Source: CAMCTV01 sp964420985
Lineage (GTDB): Bacteria > Bacteroidota > Bacteroidia > Flavobacteriales_D > Sanyastnellaceae
Length of the DNA stretch: 34,349 nucleotides
Direction of reading: 5' to 3'
Assembly (NCBI GenBank): GCA_964420985.1
Contig: CAYQUT010000026.1
Location: forward strand, 1-34,349
Within the stretch, counting starts at the first letter, position 1; each line of letters begins with the position of its first letter. A program made the translations under genes and the position numbers. Positions 8,409 through 16,910 of the stretch are shown here, piece after piece. Below the pieces are notes generated by a model. That model had not been told where the DNA came from, searched no databases, and was given only the letters and a program-made list of their open reading frames with translations.

Positions 8409-9390
8409 GGCGGTAATTGATTTTTTTACTTAATCGCAAAGAGGGCATTTCTACCCATCGATGAAAATAATGAGAACAAACGATACAGACCAAAAAGCCA
8501 AGGCCAAGTACCAGTGGTTTTTGCCATGTCTCTGTATATCGATGACTTAAGAAATTGATAATCGGCGCACCTGTGATGGTATGCAGCAGATAAATCGAAA
8601 AACTACGGTCACCAAAATATCGGCCCAATGAAAAGTCAAAATTTTGAAAGAAATGAATGACGGCCAGTGCCAAAAGTCCAACCAATAAATCATAGGGGCC
8701 AACCTTCCAATAAGTCACGGAACTCGCTGCAATCAGGGCTACCCAAAATTCAATGATGTGTATTCTTTTGAGATGTTGTAAAATATACAATATCCCAATC
8801 AAGAATAATGAACTCCAGGTGGAGAAGAAACTGGACTGATAGGTAAGGTAAGGACCTGCCAATAAAAGGAGATAAAAGATGATTCTTAAAGTTATTTTGT
8901 TTTGTATCGCTAATGGAAAAAGAATTCCAAGTAAAATGTAGTATTGAAATTCAACCGATAACGACCAATAAACGGGGTTGATCCATCTGCTATTTTCAAA
9001 GAAAGGCACCAAGTATCCAACATGTTGCAGGAGTTCATTCCAATTAGGGGCCAAATTGATTTCAGCAGATCCTGGAATAAAGTTTCGGAGATTGAGGTAC
9101 AGGGTTGCAATAAGTATAGAAACCAAATAGGGTGGTTCTATGCGCAGGGCTCTCTTGTAAACAAAGGTGAAAAAATCTCGAATCTGATACCCAGCCTGTA
9201 TCATGGAAATGGGGATGACCATCGCTGAAATCACAAAGAAGATCTGAACATTGAGGGCCAATAATCCAAATGCATCCATGACCATTCCGGGACCGATATA
9301 ACCTGTTGTGCAACAAACGTAATGGAATAAGCAAATCCCAACAGCACTAAATCCCCTTAGAGAGTGGATGATGGGCAATTCGATTTTCAT
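8398..9390 (-). CDS. acyltransferase 3 family membrane protein
   Basis: This 330-residue polytopic membrane protein has the acyltransferase-3 (OafA/NodX type) signature: HSLRGFSAVGICLFHY near the N-terminus (conserved LRG and the FH with its catalytic-type His), then RIEPPYLVSI, VYWSLSVEFQYYIL, and RSFSIYLLHTITGAPI near the C-terminus. About ten hydrophobic segments can be counted. Such enzymes move acetyl or other acyl groups from the cytoplasm to exported sugars or lipids. It lies 26 bases after miaA and its last 11 bases overlap the GH109-type gene, so the two are probably translated together. The pairing suggests modification of a surface glycan, but the substrate cannot be named. Confidence 0.9.
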   Translation of the reverse strand: MKIELPIIHSLRGFSAVGICLFHYVCCTTGYIGPGMVMDAFGLLALNVQIFFVISAMVIPISMIQAGYQIRDFFTFVYKRALRIEPPYLVSILIATLYLNLRNFIPGSAEINLAPNWNELLQHVGYLVPFFENSRWINPVYWSLSVEFQYYILLGILFPLAIQNKITLRIIFYLLLLAGPYLTYQSSFFSTWSSLFLIGILYILQHLKRIHIIEFWVALIAASSVTYWKVGPYDLLVGLLALAVIHFFQNFDFSLGRYFGDRSFSIYLLHTITGAPIINFLSHRYTETWQKPLVLGLGFLVCIVCSHYFHRWVEMPSLRLSKKINYRRGS

Positions 9391-9416
9391 CCAACAAATA
9401 TAACCAAAGCGGATGG

Positions 9417-10256
9417 CTATCGATTCACCTCTTTATTGAACCAAGTGACCTGCCTTTTGGCGTATTGCTTGGTGTGTGTTTTGATCCATTCAATGGCTTC
9501 TGAGAGGGTATGTAAGCCCTCGATGCAATCAAAGAGTTCTTTGTAACCAACCGTGTTCAACGCTTGAAGATTTCGCAATGGATAAAGTTTTTCAGCTTCA
9601 TCCCAGAGTCCCATGTCCATCATTTTTTCTACACGATCATCGATGCGCTCGTGCAAGATGCTCTTTTCAGGTTGAATATAAACGTATTCAACGGTAAAGG
9701 GCAAATGCTGTTTATTGTGCGTTCTGAGTTCAGAAAATTTTTTACCGCTGAGTTCGATCACTTCCAAAGCCCTGATGAGACGATGTGGATTGTGAATGTC
9801 CACTTGATTAAAATATTCAATGTCCTTCTTCTCTAGAAGATCTTGAAGGTGTTCAATCCCTTTGTCATTGAATACATTGGAGTAATATTCACGCACTTTT
9901 TCATCATGTGGCAGTGGGTCTATTCCATCCAAAAGCACTTTCAAAAATAAGCCGCTTCCACCAACAGCAACGATGGTATCTTGCTTTTTGAGTAAGTTCA
10001 TAATGACGGGCCATGCCATGGAGGAATATTGGCCCGCGCTGATGGGGGATTGAATGCTGTGCGAGGCAATAAAATGATGCCGCACCGCTTTTAGCTCCTC
10101 TTCTTCAGGTCTGGCCACACCAATATTCAACTCATGATAAAATTGTCTTGAGTCAAAAGAAATAATTTCTGTGTTGTGTTTTAATGCAATGTCAATTGCA
10201 GCAGCGGTTTTTCCACCTGCGGTTGATCCGACAACTGCAATCAGTTTTTTTTGCAT
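9417..10256 (-). CDS. miaA: tRNA dimethylallyltransferase
   Basis: MiaA transfers dimethylallyl from DMAPP to N6 of A37 in tRNAs reading UNN codons. The P-loop is GSTAGGKT at residues 10-17, followed by ISFDSRQFYHELNIGVARP (family DSRQ-Y---IGTAKP), FIASHSIQSPISAGQYS (the HH/D-xx-P loop region), VGGSGLFLKVLLDGID (GGTGLY-like), NPHRLIRALEVIELSGK, and KQYAKRQVTWFNKE at the end. The length of 279 residues is at the short end of the family. The chosen start is ATG 10256, which shares one base with the nusB stop (TGATG); the GTG one codon upstream is less likely. The gene uses DMAPP, the product of idi encoded 3.3 kb upstream, but no regulatory link is visible. Confidence 0.96.
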   Translation of the reverse strand: MQKKLIAVVGSTAGGKTAAAIDIALKHNTEIISFDSRQFYHELNIGVARPEEEELKAVRHHFIASHSIQSPISAGQYSSMAWPVIMNLLKKQDTIVAVGGSGLFLKVLLDGIDPLPHDEKVREYYSNVFNDKGIEHLQDLLEKKDIEYFNQVDIHNPHRLIRALEVIELSGKKFSELRTHNKQHLPFTVEYVYIQPEKSILHERIDDRVEKMMDMGLWDEAEKLYPLRNLQALNTVGYKELFDCIEGLHTLSEAIEWIKTHTKQYAKRQVTWFNKEVNR

Positions 10257-11200
10257 CACTCAATCAATCCTCTTCCCACTTTTTTAATCTTCCCTTCCTT
10301 CTGCCATTTGGGAATAACTTGGTCCAATATTCCATTGACGAATTGAGCACTTTTGGGCGTGCTGTAATACTTGGCCAATTCTATGTACTCATTCATGGTT
10401 ACTTTAACGGGAATATTTTCAAAGAAGATGGCCTCTGTTAAAGCCATTTTTAAAATGACCATGTCCATCGTAGCGATGCGCTCCACTTCCCAGTTTTTGG
10501 TATAGCCTGATATTTCTTTTTCATGATCAGAGCCCAGCGCCAATGTTTTTCTGAAAAGATCGCGGCAATAGGCCTCTTCGTCATCACCATCTTTCCACAA
10601 GGGTAAGAAGTGGACGTCCTCATCATTGGATTTAATGGATTTGATGGTTCTCAATACCATTGATGCGGCCAAGTCCAAATCGTCATTCCAATAGATTCCT
10701 TGGTCCTCCATGAATTCCTGTATGTCTTCATGGTTGATGATGAATTTTTTGAAAATACGAAGTACCAATTCTTTGTCAAAATCAAACCCCCTTTCTGAAG
10801 ACTGCATGTATTCTTGGTAGTCTTCTGTTTCCGTCAATCCTTTGAAAATTTTCTTCACCATTTCAGGATTGTCATTCCATTTCAGGTGATTGTACTTCAT
10901 GCCTTCAGCCAAAGAGCGGCTATGGGCCAGAATACGTAAAATTTCATTGGTGACAAATCGAGTATTGGGGTGTAAGTCTTCGTGTGAGGGCAATCTTTTC
11001 TGCATGCCCATTTCTATTTTCTCAATGGCCAATTGGTGCATTTCTACCATTATGCCCATTAAGGAAATGTACAATTCACGGAAACGATCGACACTTTCGA
11101 ATAGCATCTTTTCATATCGCGCTGCATCAGGCTTTTCCTCGTTGTAATATGCAAAAAGTATTTGTAATACTTTGATTCGAATGTGTCTTCTGTTGAGCAT
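10256..11200 (-). CDS. nusB: transcription antitermination factor NusB (long form)
   Basis: The 314-residue protein is about twice the length of E. coli NusB. The N-terminus MLNRRHIRIKVLQILFAYY matches the RNA-binding start of NusB (RR-AR--A-Q-LYA), and the C-terminal half carries the rest of the fold: WEVERIATMDMVILKMALTE, IPVKVTMNEYIELAKYYSTP (canonical P--V-INEA-ELAK-F), and SAQFVNGILDQVIP. Between them is a roughly 120-residue helical, charged insertion (EDYQEYMQSSERGFDFDKEL and neighbours); long NusB forms of this type are usual in Bacteroidota. It sits six bases after leucine dehydrogenase and is coupled to miaA by TGATG. Confidence 0.92.
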   Translation of the reverse strand: MLNRRHIRIKVLQILFAYYNEEKPDAARYEKMLFESVDRFRELYISLMGIMVEMHQLAIEKIEMGMQKRLPSHEDLHPNTRFVTNEILRILAHSRSLAEGMKYNHLKWNDNPEMVKKIFKGLTETEDYQEYMQSSERGFDFDKELVLRIFKKFIINHEDIQEFMEDQGIYWNDDLDLAASMVLRTIKSIKSNDEDVHFLPLWKDGDDEEAYCRDLFRKTLALGSDHEKEISGYTKNWEVERIATMDMVILKMALTEAIFFENIPVKVTMNEYIELAKYYSTPKSAQFVNGILDQVIPKWQKEGKIKKVGRGLIE

Positions 11201-11206
11201 GTGCGA

Positions 11207-12310
11207 TTAGAATTTTTTATTGATGTTGGCTATCGCTGCAATGCGCTCTTCTGCCATTTTGTTGGCGGCCAAATAAGTTGGGATTTTTTCAGCATCTGAT
11301 TTGATCAAACACTTTTCCATTGTATTATAAATCAACTCTGCTTGGCTCAATGCCGCTTCTTGACTGTAACCAATGATCTCCCAATAGCAATTGATTATAC
11401 CTCCTGCATTGACCAAATAATCAGGTGCATACAAGATTCCCTTTTTCATCACCTCAATCCCATGGACCGTTTCATCTGCCAATTGGTTATTGGCTGCTCC
11501 GCAGATGATGGAGCATTTTAGTTGTGCTAAGGTTTCATCGTTGACTGTAGCACCCAATGCGCAAGGACTATAAATGTCCATGTCTTGGGTATATACATCT
11601 TTTGTGTCGCATGCTTTAACACCGTATTTGTTGACCACTTCTTTTACACGATCCTCATAGATATCAGCAACCGTAACTAGCGCATTCTCTTTGACCAGGT
11701 GTTGCACCAAATATTCTCCTACGTGACCGATGCCTTGCACCACAACTTTTTTTCCGGCCAATGATTCATTGCCAGTCTGGTGTTTTACAGCGGCTTTCAT
11801 GGCCATGTACACGCCATAGGCGGTAACTGGAGAAGGGTCACCTCCGCCATCCATGTAGTCGGGCAGACCCACTACATGATCCGTTGACATTTTAATGTAC
11901 TCCATGTCTCGGGTGCTCATTCCTACATCCTCAGCGGTGATGTATTGGCCGCCCAATGTGTCCACAAACTTTCCGAATCGACGAAGCAAGGCTTCGTTTT
12001 TTTGTGTGCGTGCATCTCCGATGATTACTGCCTTTCCACCACCAATATTCAATCCCGCCAAAGCACTTTTGTAGGTCATCCCTCTAGATAGTCGCAATAC
12101 ATCGGTCAATGCATCCGCCTCTGAGGCATAGGCCCACATACGTGTTCCTCCTACTGCAGGTCCTAAGGTTGTATCGTGAATGGCAATGATGGATTTAAGT
12201 CCTGTAGCTTTGTCTTGACAAAATACTACTTGCTCATGGTCAAATTGGGACATTCGACCGGTGATGCCCGCGCTCATTTCATGGGCCATCGAAATATTGT
12301 CTGTACTCAT
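11207..12310 (-). CDS. leucine dehydrogenase (Glu/Leu/Phe/Val dehydrogenase family)
   Basis: This NAD-dependent enzyme oxidatively deaminates branched-chain amino acids to 2-oxo acids. The 367-residue sequence contains PAVGGTRMW, RLSRGMTYKSALAGLNIGGG and K93 within GGGKAVIIGD. K81 and K93 have the same 12-residue spacing as the substrate-binding and catalytic lysines of known leucine dehydrogenases. A Rossmann domain follows (VVVQGIGHVGEYLVQHL, then VTVADIYEDR) and then CSIICGAANNQLAD and APDYLVNAGGII. The start ATG 12310 is preferred because an exact -7 promoter element (12341-12348) overlaps the only upstream alternative, a TTG at 12343. It is the first gene of the run leading to leuS. Confidence 0.92.
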   Translation of the reverse strand: MSTDNISMAHEMSAGITGRMSQFDHEQVVFCQDKATGLKSIIAIHDTTLGPAVGGTRMWAYASEADALTDVLRLSRGMTYKSALAGLNIGGGKAVIIGDARTQKNEALLRRFGKFVDTLGGQYITAEDVGMSTRDMEYIKMSTDHVVGLPDYMDGGGDPSPVTAYGVYMAMKAAVKHQTGNESLAGKKVVVQGIGHVGEYLVQHLVKENALVTVADIYEDRVKEVVNKYGVKACDTKDVYTQDMDIYSPCALGATVNDETLAQLKCSIICGAANNQLADETVHGIEVMKKGILYAPDYLVNAGGIINCYWEIIGYSQEAALSQAELIYNTMEKCLIKSDAEKIPTYLAANKMAEERIAAIANINKKF

Positions 12311-12340
12311 ATGATTTCCTAAACCTGCTTTCAGGCTCGG

Positions 12341-12348
12341 CAAAGATA
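12341..12348 (-). promoter_or_regulatory. -7 promoter element (TATCTTTG) of leucine dehydrogenase
   Basis: The minus strand reads TATCTTTG, an exact TAnnTTTG match, 30 bases before the ATG. It lies in the short gap after the lycopene cyclase gene and so can separate the leucine dehydrogenase-to-leuS run from the carotenoid operon. No terminator is seen between the two, so read-through is possible. Confidence 0.5.
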
Positions 12349-12358
12349 ATCATATTTT

Positions 12359-13102
12359 TTATTTTTCCTTGCGTCTGTAAAGGCTTACACCAATTGAATA
12401 AAATCCAAAGCCATAGAAAAAATCTTCCGCAGGGACGGACCAAATTCGTAGTCCGCTGTTCTCCAAATTGTTGTACAACACCACCGCGTGGTTTACTTCA
12501 ATTTCATGTTGATTAATGATCGGATATTCCCAGAAATGAATTCCGGTCAATATTCCATTGCAAATGTAAAAAGGTATCAAGAGTACAATCCAAGTGATCA
12601 AAATTTGAAGGAAGTCGTTTTTGCGATGAATGTAGAGATAGATTAAGCCAATAATTCCAGTGATAGTGGCCGATAGGGTATACCAACCTTGAGGGTTTCT
12701 TGTGATGAGCATCAAAGCAATCAGGACAAAAAGAGACATGATCAAAAGTGAAATCGTATGTCGTTGTTTTTTACCATGGTCGTAGGAGAGCGAAGGGAAA
12801 TAATAGCGGATGCACTCGAAGACAAACAAGCAGGAAAATGGAGTTGCAATAAAAAACAAAACTTCCTCAATGGGAAGGTAAAAGAAATAGAGTCCTGATA
12901 AATACATCGGATTGAAAGACCAGACTCCTTTTGATGTAAACCACAAATCCCAGGGAACATATATGCAAACAATCCAAAGCAAAGCAATGAGTAGATCTTT
13001 CCACCTTTGGTTGAAGGAGAGGCTCTTGTGGAAACCCAGAAAAAAAGGTCCCAGAAAAGTGAGCGCTAACACCCCCCAATATGTTCCATGACCTAGGTCC
13101 AC
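12359..13102 (-). CDS. crtYcd: lycopene beta-cyclase, fused CrtYc-CrtYd type
   Basis: This membrane enzyme would cyclise both ends of lycopene to beta-carotene. The 247-residue protein has about seven hydrophobic segments in two related halves, as in fusions of the heterodimeric CrtYc/CrtYd cyclases. Each half carries the acidic motif expected for catalysis: FYLPIEEVLFF in the first and SVPAEDFFYGF in the second. PWDLWFTSKGVWSFNP and FWEYPIINQHEIEVNHAVVL also fit the family (WD--FT--GIW-F and the second-repeat counterpart). The start is a GTG overlapping the last ten bases of crtZ. It is the last gene of the carotenoid operon. Confidence 0.88.
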   Translation of the reverse strand: MDLGHGTYWGVLALTFLGPFFLGFHKSLSFNQRWKDLLIALLWIVCIYVPWDLWFTSKGVWSFNPMYLSGLYFFYLPIEEVLFFIATPFSCLFVFECIRYYFPSLSYDHGKKQRHTISLLIMSLFVLIALMLITRNPQGWYTLSATITGIIGLIYLYIHRKNDFLQILITWIVLLIPFYICNGILTGIHFWEYPIINQHEIEVNHAVVLYNNLENSGLRIWSVPAEDFFYGFGFYSIGVSLYRRKEK

Positions 13103-13557
13103 TGTTGTTGTTTCGCTTTTTTAGCTTCTCTAAAATATCTCACAGGCACCCAAAGCATACCAAAACATTGCCCTTCTTCTTTTCCTTGGTTTTTATGGTG
13201 CACTTTGTGCGCCTTGCGTAATGCCCTAAAATACCAATTGTCTGTGTTATCAAACCACTTAAAACGACGGTGAATCAATACGTCATGCACAAGGAAATAG
13301 GCTATTCCATACAAGAGTATGCCAAATCCAATGGATACGCTTATCACGCTCGCATTCATCATGCCCAGCATGATACAAAGCCAACTGGGGATGGCATAGA
13401 TAAGGAAGAAAACGTCGTTGCGTTCAAATATCTTTTGATGTGGAACATGATGATCTTCGTGAAAGTACCACATGAATCCATGCATAACAAAACGGTGAGT
13501 TGACCATGCCATGAATTCCATGATGCCGAAGGTGGCTAAGGTTATTAAGATGCCCAT
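13093..13557 (-). CDS. crtZ: beta-carotene hydroxylase
   Basis: This non-haem di-iron membrane hydroxylase would convert beta-carotene to zeaxanthin through cryptoxanthin. All four histidine clusters of the CrtZ/fatty-acid-hydroxylase family are present in the 154-residue sequence: HRFVMH (H21, H26), HEDHH (from H33), HDVLIHRR, and HKVHH near the C-terminus. Hydrophobic segments flank them. The length is normal for the short bacterial CrtZ. It overlaps idi by 13 bases upstream and crtYcd by 10 bases downstream, so coupled translation is expected. Confidence 0.93.
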   Translation of the reverse strand: MGILITLATFGIMEFMAWSTHRFVMHGFMWYFHEDHHVPHQKIFERNDVFFLIYAIPSWLCIMLGMMNASVISVSIGFGILLYGIAYFLVHDVLIHRRFKWFDNTDNWYFRALRKAHKVHHKNQGKEEGQCFGMLWVPVRYFREAKKAKQQQWT

Positions 13558-14075
13558 TGGTATTTTTTTTCAATGTTTTGAATGACTTGTGGAAATGCAA
13601 TTTTAAACCATTCAGTGAAAAGCTCCGGGTGTGTATCGATTAAATTGTAGATGTCTTGAATGGGGAAATAGCGCCATTCACTTACCTCCTCTGGATTGGG
13701 TACGGGTGATCCATTATATTCTCCTAAGTAAACATGATCAAATTCATGTTCCGTTAAGTTGTTGTCCAGAGCTGCTTTATAGATAAAACTGAATGAAAAT
13801 TGTAATGGACATTGCAATCCCATTTCTTGCTTCAATTTTTCTTGCAGGGTATACTCGATAGGTATGCCAGGCATGGGATGACTGCAGCAGGCATTGGTCC
13901 ATAAACCGCCACTGTGGTATTTGCTTAATGCTCTTTTGTGCAGAAGCATTTCACCATCACTATTGAAAAGGAAAATGGAAAACGCCCGATGAAGTAAACC
14001 TTCTTCATGTGCCAGCATTTTTTCACATCGGCCTACTTCTTCATCAGATTCGTTGACTAGAATAACGTCTATCAT
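13545..14075 (-). CDS. idi: isopentenyl-diphosphate delta-isomerase, type I
   Basis: This enzyme interconverts IPP and DMAPP, feeding GGPP and carotenoid synthesis. It is a Nudix-fold protein of 176 residues. The type I signatures are HRAFSIFLFNSDGEMLLHKR, then GGLWTNACCSHP (catalytic-type Cys 64 and metal-binding His 66), the Nudix-like helix YTLQEKLKQEMG, and EHEFDHVYLGEY with the second acid pair. The start is ATG 14075, in an ATGA overlap with the preceding gene; an earlier in-frame start would read through that gene's coding region. Placement between the unknown secreted protein and crtZ shows a dedicated precursor supply to the pigment pathway. Confidence 0.95.
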   Translation of the reverse strand: MIDVILVNESDEEVGRCEKMLAHEEGLLHRAFSIFLFNSDGEMLLHKRALSKYHSGGLWTNACCSHPMPGIPIEYTLQEKLKQEMGLQCPLQFSFSFIYKAALDNNLTEHEFDHVYLGEYNGSPVPNPEEVSEWRYFPIQDIYNLIDTHPELFTEWFKIAFPQVIQNIEKKYQWAS

Positions 14076-14572
14076 TGGTATTGCTGTAGTTGGGTTTGGA
14101 TATCTTTTGGTATTGCAGTTTGCGCGAGCATAAAGGAAACAGCACTTTTCCAAAAGTCTATTTTGATATTGATGTATTTCAATCGAAGATGATCCAGAAC
14201 AACCTGCGCATCTTCTGCTATGTTATCATGGTATCCCAAAAACCACGGACTTTTGCATTGCAAGGTCAATCGTATAAAACGACATTCCGTGTTCCATTGG
14301 TTTTTGGCAAGGCACATTTCCAATGCATTTTTACCTGCATTGAAATATTGAATCTTTTCATTCGGCAGGGCCGTAAACTCTGCTTTCATCATTGTAGCGG
14401 CTGCCTTGAAGGCTTCAATGCTCGGGGATTGGGCATTTATCTTTTCTGCCTTTTCAATGAAGATTTTCTTTTGTGATGCATCGTCCAATTGAAACCACAT
14501 TTTTCTCAGTTCGGTGTTGGAGTAAACCAAATGAGAGAGAATGAAGGCCAAAAAGAAAAACAATACGCGCAT
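14072..14572 (-). CDS. unknown secreted protein inside the carotenoid operon
   Basis: I do not recognise a named family. The 166-residue product starts with a convincing signal peptide (MRVLFFFLAFILSHLVYS); the rest is predominantly alpha-helical and soluble. Notable are IEAFKAAATMMKAEFTALP, LEMCLAKNQWNTECRFIRLT and LQCKSPWFLGYHDNIAEDA, containing the only three cysteines of the mature part. A similar R-F-IRL-x-Q-x-P-FLGY pattern occurs, as far as I recall, in uncharacterised Bacteroidota proteins. The gene is coupled on both sides: its ATG shares one base with the crtB stop (TAATG) and its stop overlaps the idi start (ATGA). That argues for co-expression with pigment synthesis. The role is unknown; a periplasmic or envelope partner is only a guess. 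Confidence 0.75.
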   Translation of the reverse strand: MRVLFFFLAFILSHLVYSNTELRKMWFQLDDASQKKIFIEKAEKINAQSPSIEAFKAAATMMKAEFTALPNEKIQYFNAGKNALEMCLAKNQWNTECRFIRLTLQCKSPWFLGYHDNIAEDAQVVLDHLRLKYINIKIDFWKSAVSFMLAQTAIPKDIQTQLQQYQ

Positions 14573-15414
14573 TACAACAAATTGAGATTATGTTTTAAGA
14601 ATGATCCAAACATAAGGGTGAATTTCTTGGGATTGGGTATTCTGATTCGTTCTTGTAATACAGTGTCTGCATCCAATCCTTGAATTTTATGAAAAAGTTT
14701 GAGGTAGTAGGTGTAGGCCAGATACACACCGTAGCGCGCTTCCTTGGGCAACTGGGTAATGCCAACATAGGCCTCTCGGAAGTCGGCTGCTATTTCTGCC
14801 TCAATGACCATTTTGGTATCATTGTCAAAATATTTCATATCGATGCTAGGAAAATAAACTCTCCCTAGTTGCAGATAATCGGCATTTAGATCTCTAAGGA
14901 AATTGATCTTTTGAAACGCTGCTCCGAGTTTCATTGCAGCAGGTTTTAATTTTTGATATTCACTTTCATTGCCTCTGGTGAAGACACGCAAACACATCAA
15001 GCCAACCACCTCGGCGGATCCCAGAATGTATTGATTGTATTGTTCTCTGGTGTAATCAATTTCTTGTAAATCCATTTCCATGCTTTTAAGAAATGTATCT
15101 GTGAGTTCCCACTCAATGTTGTATTGATTGACAACGTCTTGATAGGCGTTTAGGATTGGGTTGAGTGAGATCTTTTGTTCAATGGCCTCAACAGTGTCTC
15201 TTCTGAACTTCTCCAACAAATAGGCCTTATCGTGGTCGTGAAAGGTGTCGACGATTTCATCGGCAAATCGAACAAAACCATAAATAGCATAGACCGGATC
15301 TCTGAATTCTTTGGACAATGTTTTGATGCCCAAGCTGAAACTCGTGCTGTAGGAGGTGGTAGTAATGCGGCTGCATTTTACGGATACCTCATCAAAGAGT
15401 GCTTTTTTATTCAT
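14572..15414 (-). CDS. crtB: phytoene synthase
   Basis: This enzyme condenses two GGPP head-to-head into 15-cis-phytoene, the first committed step of carotenoid synthesis. The 280-residue protein belongs to the squalene/phytoene synthase family. The first Asp-rich motif is DEIVD in YGFVRFADEIVD and the second is DLNAD in GAAFQKINFLRDLNADYLQLGRVY, split here as QKINFLRDLNAD and LGRVYFP. YSTSFSLGIKTLS near the N-terminus and GSAEVVGLMCLRVF in the middle are also typical. It overlaps crtI upstream by four bases (ATGA) and the unknown secreted gene by one base. Confidence 0.95.
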   Translation of the reverse strand: MNKKALFDEVSVKCSRITTTSYSTSFSLGIKTLSKEFRDPVYAIYGFVRFADEIVDTFHDHDKAYLLEKFRRDTVEAIEQKISLNPILNAYQDVVNQYNIEWELTDTFLKSMEMDLQEIDYTREQYNQYILGSAEVVGLMCLRVFTRGNESEYQKLKPAAMKLGAAFQKINFLRDLNADYLQLGRVYFPSIDMKYFDNDTKMVIEAEIAADFREAYVGITQLPKEARYGVYLAYTYYLKLFHKIQGLDADTVLQERIRIPNPKKFTLMFGSFLKHNLNLL

Positions 15415-16901
15415 CGTTGTGATTGAATGGTTTTGTGTAGTTCTGTTGCTGCCAATTGGCCACTGATAATGCTTGGAGGCACGCCGGGGCCAGGAACGGT
15501 TAACTGTCCGGCATAAAACAAATTATCCAGTTTGTTGCTTTTCATTTTGGGTTTCAGAAAAGCTGTTTGCATTAAAGTGTTGGCCAATCCGTAAGCGTTC
15601 CCCTTGTATGAATTGTATTCTGATACAAATTCCTCATGTGCAAAACTTCGTTTGTACACCACATGTTGACGGATATCAGTTCCCGTTTTGGCTTGTATTT
15701 GTTGGCACATTTTATTCCAGTAGTGTTCTCTCAGTTCTTCATCTGATTCGAGTCCAGGGGCTACAGGAATGAGTAAGAATAGGTTTTCATGCCCTTCAGG
15801 CGCAACAGTATTGTCCGTCTTGGAGGGACAGCAAAGATAGAACAAAGGGTCATTGGGCCATTGCGGCTCATCATATATTTCACGCGCATGTTCATCAAAG
15901 GAATGATCAAAAAATAAGTTGTGGTGTTCCAGACCTTGTAACTTCGTGTTCAGTCCCACATAAAATAAAAGAGAAGAGGGTGACATGGTTCTTTTGTTCC
16001 AATACGCCTCATCGTATTGTCGTTTGTTTTCAGGGAGCAAGTGCTGCTCAATGTGGTGGTAATCTGCACTTCCAATAACTCCATCAACTTCAATGTTGAA
16101 ATTAGAGCCGGATACAGCTGCTATTTTGTTGCCTTTGGTGTGAATGGCGGTCACTGCGCTGTTGGTCTTTATCACAACACCGAGTGACTCTGATAAGGTA
16201 ATCATGGCCTCCGGCAATTTGGCCATGCCCCCCATGGGATACCAAGTGCCCAAATTGAGGTCAGCATGATTCATCAGGCTGTACAGGGCAGGAGTATTTT
16301 GGGGTTTGGCACCAAGAAATAAAACAGGGAACTCTAATAGTTGAAGCAGTTGGGGATGTTTGAAGAACTTCTTCAAATGTGAACGCATATCGGTAAACAG
16401 TTGGATTTTGAAAAGGGATTTTAAAATATCCAAGTCCATAAATTCGAAAATATTGTGAGAAGGTTTTCTCACAAATTTTCCCATGCCCGCTTCATATTTG
16501 AATTGTGCTTCTGATAAGAATTTTTTTAAAGCGTTTCCAGCTCCTTTTTCGATGCTTTCAAATAGGTCTGCTAATGCGTCTGTGTTGGCTGGAACGTCCA
16601 CTTGACCATTACCAATAAATACGCGATATCCAGGATCGAGTTGAATTAAATTGAAGTAGTCTTTTGTGCTTTTACCAAAGTCATTGAAAAACTCTTCCAT
16701 GACTTCTGGCATCCAATACCAACTAGGCCCCATGTCAAAAACAAAACCTTCTGCAGAGAAGCTTCTTCCTCTCCCTCCTGCTTTGCTATTCTTTTCAAGT
16801 ATTGTAACTTGATACCCCGCTTTAGCCAAATAACAAGCGGATGATAATCCACTGAATCCGCTACCAATGATGGCAATGTGTTTTGTTTTATTTTTCACCA
16901 C
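15411..16901 (-). CDS. crtI: phytoene desaturase
   Basis: This FAD-dependent desaturase converts phytoene to lycopene (four desaturations in the CrtI type). The 496-residue protein has the N-terminal dinucleotide-binding motif IIGSGFSGLSSACYLAKAGY, then EKNSKAGGRGRSF, FDMGPSWYWMPEVME, and the C-terminal carotenoid-oxidoreductase signature NLFYAGQLTVPGPGVPPSII. The start is unusual: no ATG fits, and translation begins at one of two consecutive GTG codons (16901 or 16898). It is the first carotenoid gene. The 42-base gap upstream holds no TAnnTTTG element but does hold an imperfect dyad, so transcription may come from the peptidase promoter or from an unrecognised regulated promoter. Confidence 0.94.
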   Translation of the reverse strand: MVKNKTKHIAIIGSGFSGLSSACYLAKAGYQVTILEKNSKAGGRGRSFSAEGFVFDMGPSWYWMPEVMEEFFNDFGKSTKDYFNLIQLDPGYRVFIGNGQVDVPANTDALADLFESIEKGAGNALKKFLSEAQFKYEAGMGKFVRKPSHNIFEFMDLDILKSLFKIQLFTDMRSHLKKFFKHPQLLQLLEFPVLFLGAKPQNTPALYSLMNHADLNLGTWYPMGGMAKLPEAMITLSESLGVVIKTNSAVTAIHTKGNKIAAVSGSNFNIEVDGVIGSADYHHIEQHLLPENKRQYDEAYWNKRTMSPSSLLFYVGLNTKLQGLEHHNLFFDHSFDEHAREIYDEPQWPNDPLFYLCCPSKTDNTVAPEGHENLFLLIPVAPGLESDEELREHYWNKMCQQIQAKTGTDIRQHVVYKRSFAHEEFVSEYNSYKGNAYGLANTLMQTAFLKPKMKSNKLDNLFYAGQLTVPGPGVPPSIISGQLAATELHKTIQSQR

Positions 16902-16910
16902 AATTCTTTA

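Noticed and set aside
14090..14476. 128-codon open frame opposite the unknown secreted gene
   Set aside because: The minus-strand gene has a signal peptide and coupled junctions on both sides; the opposite frame has neither.
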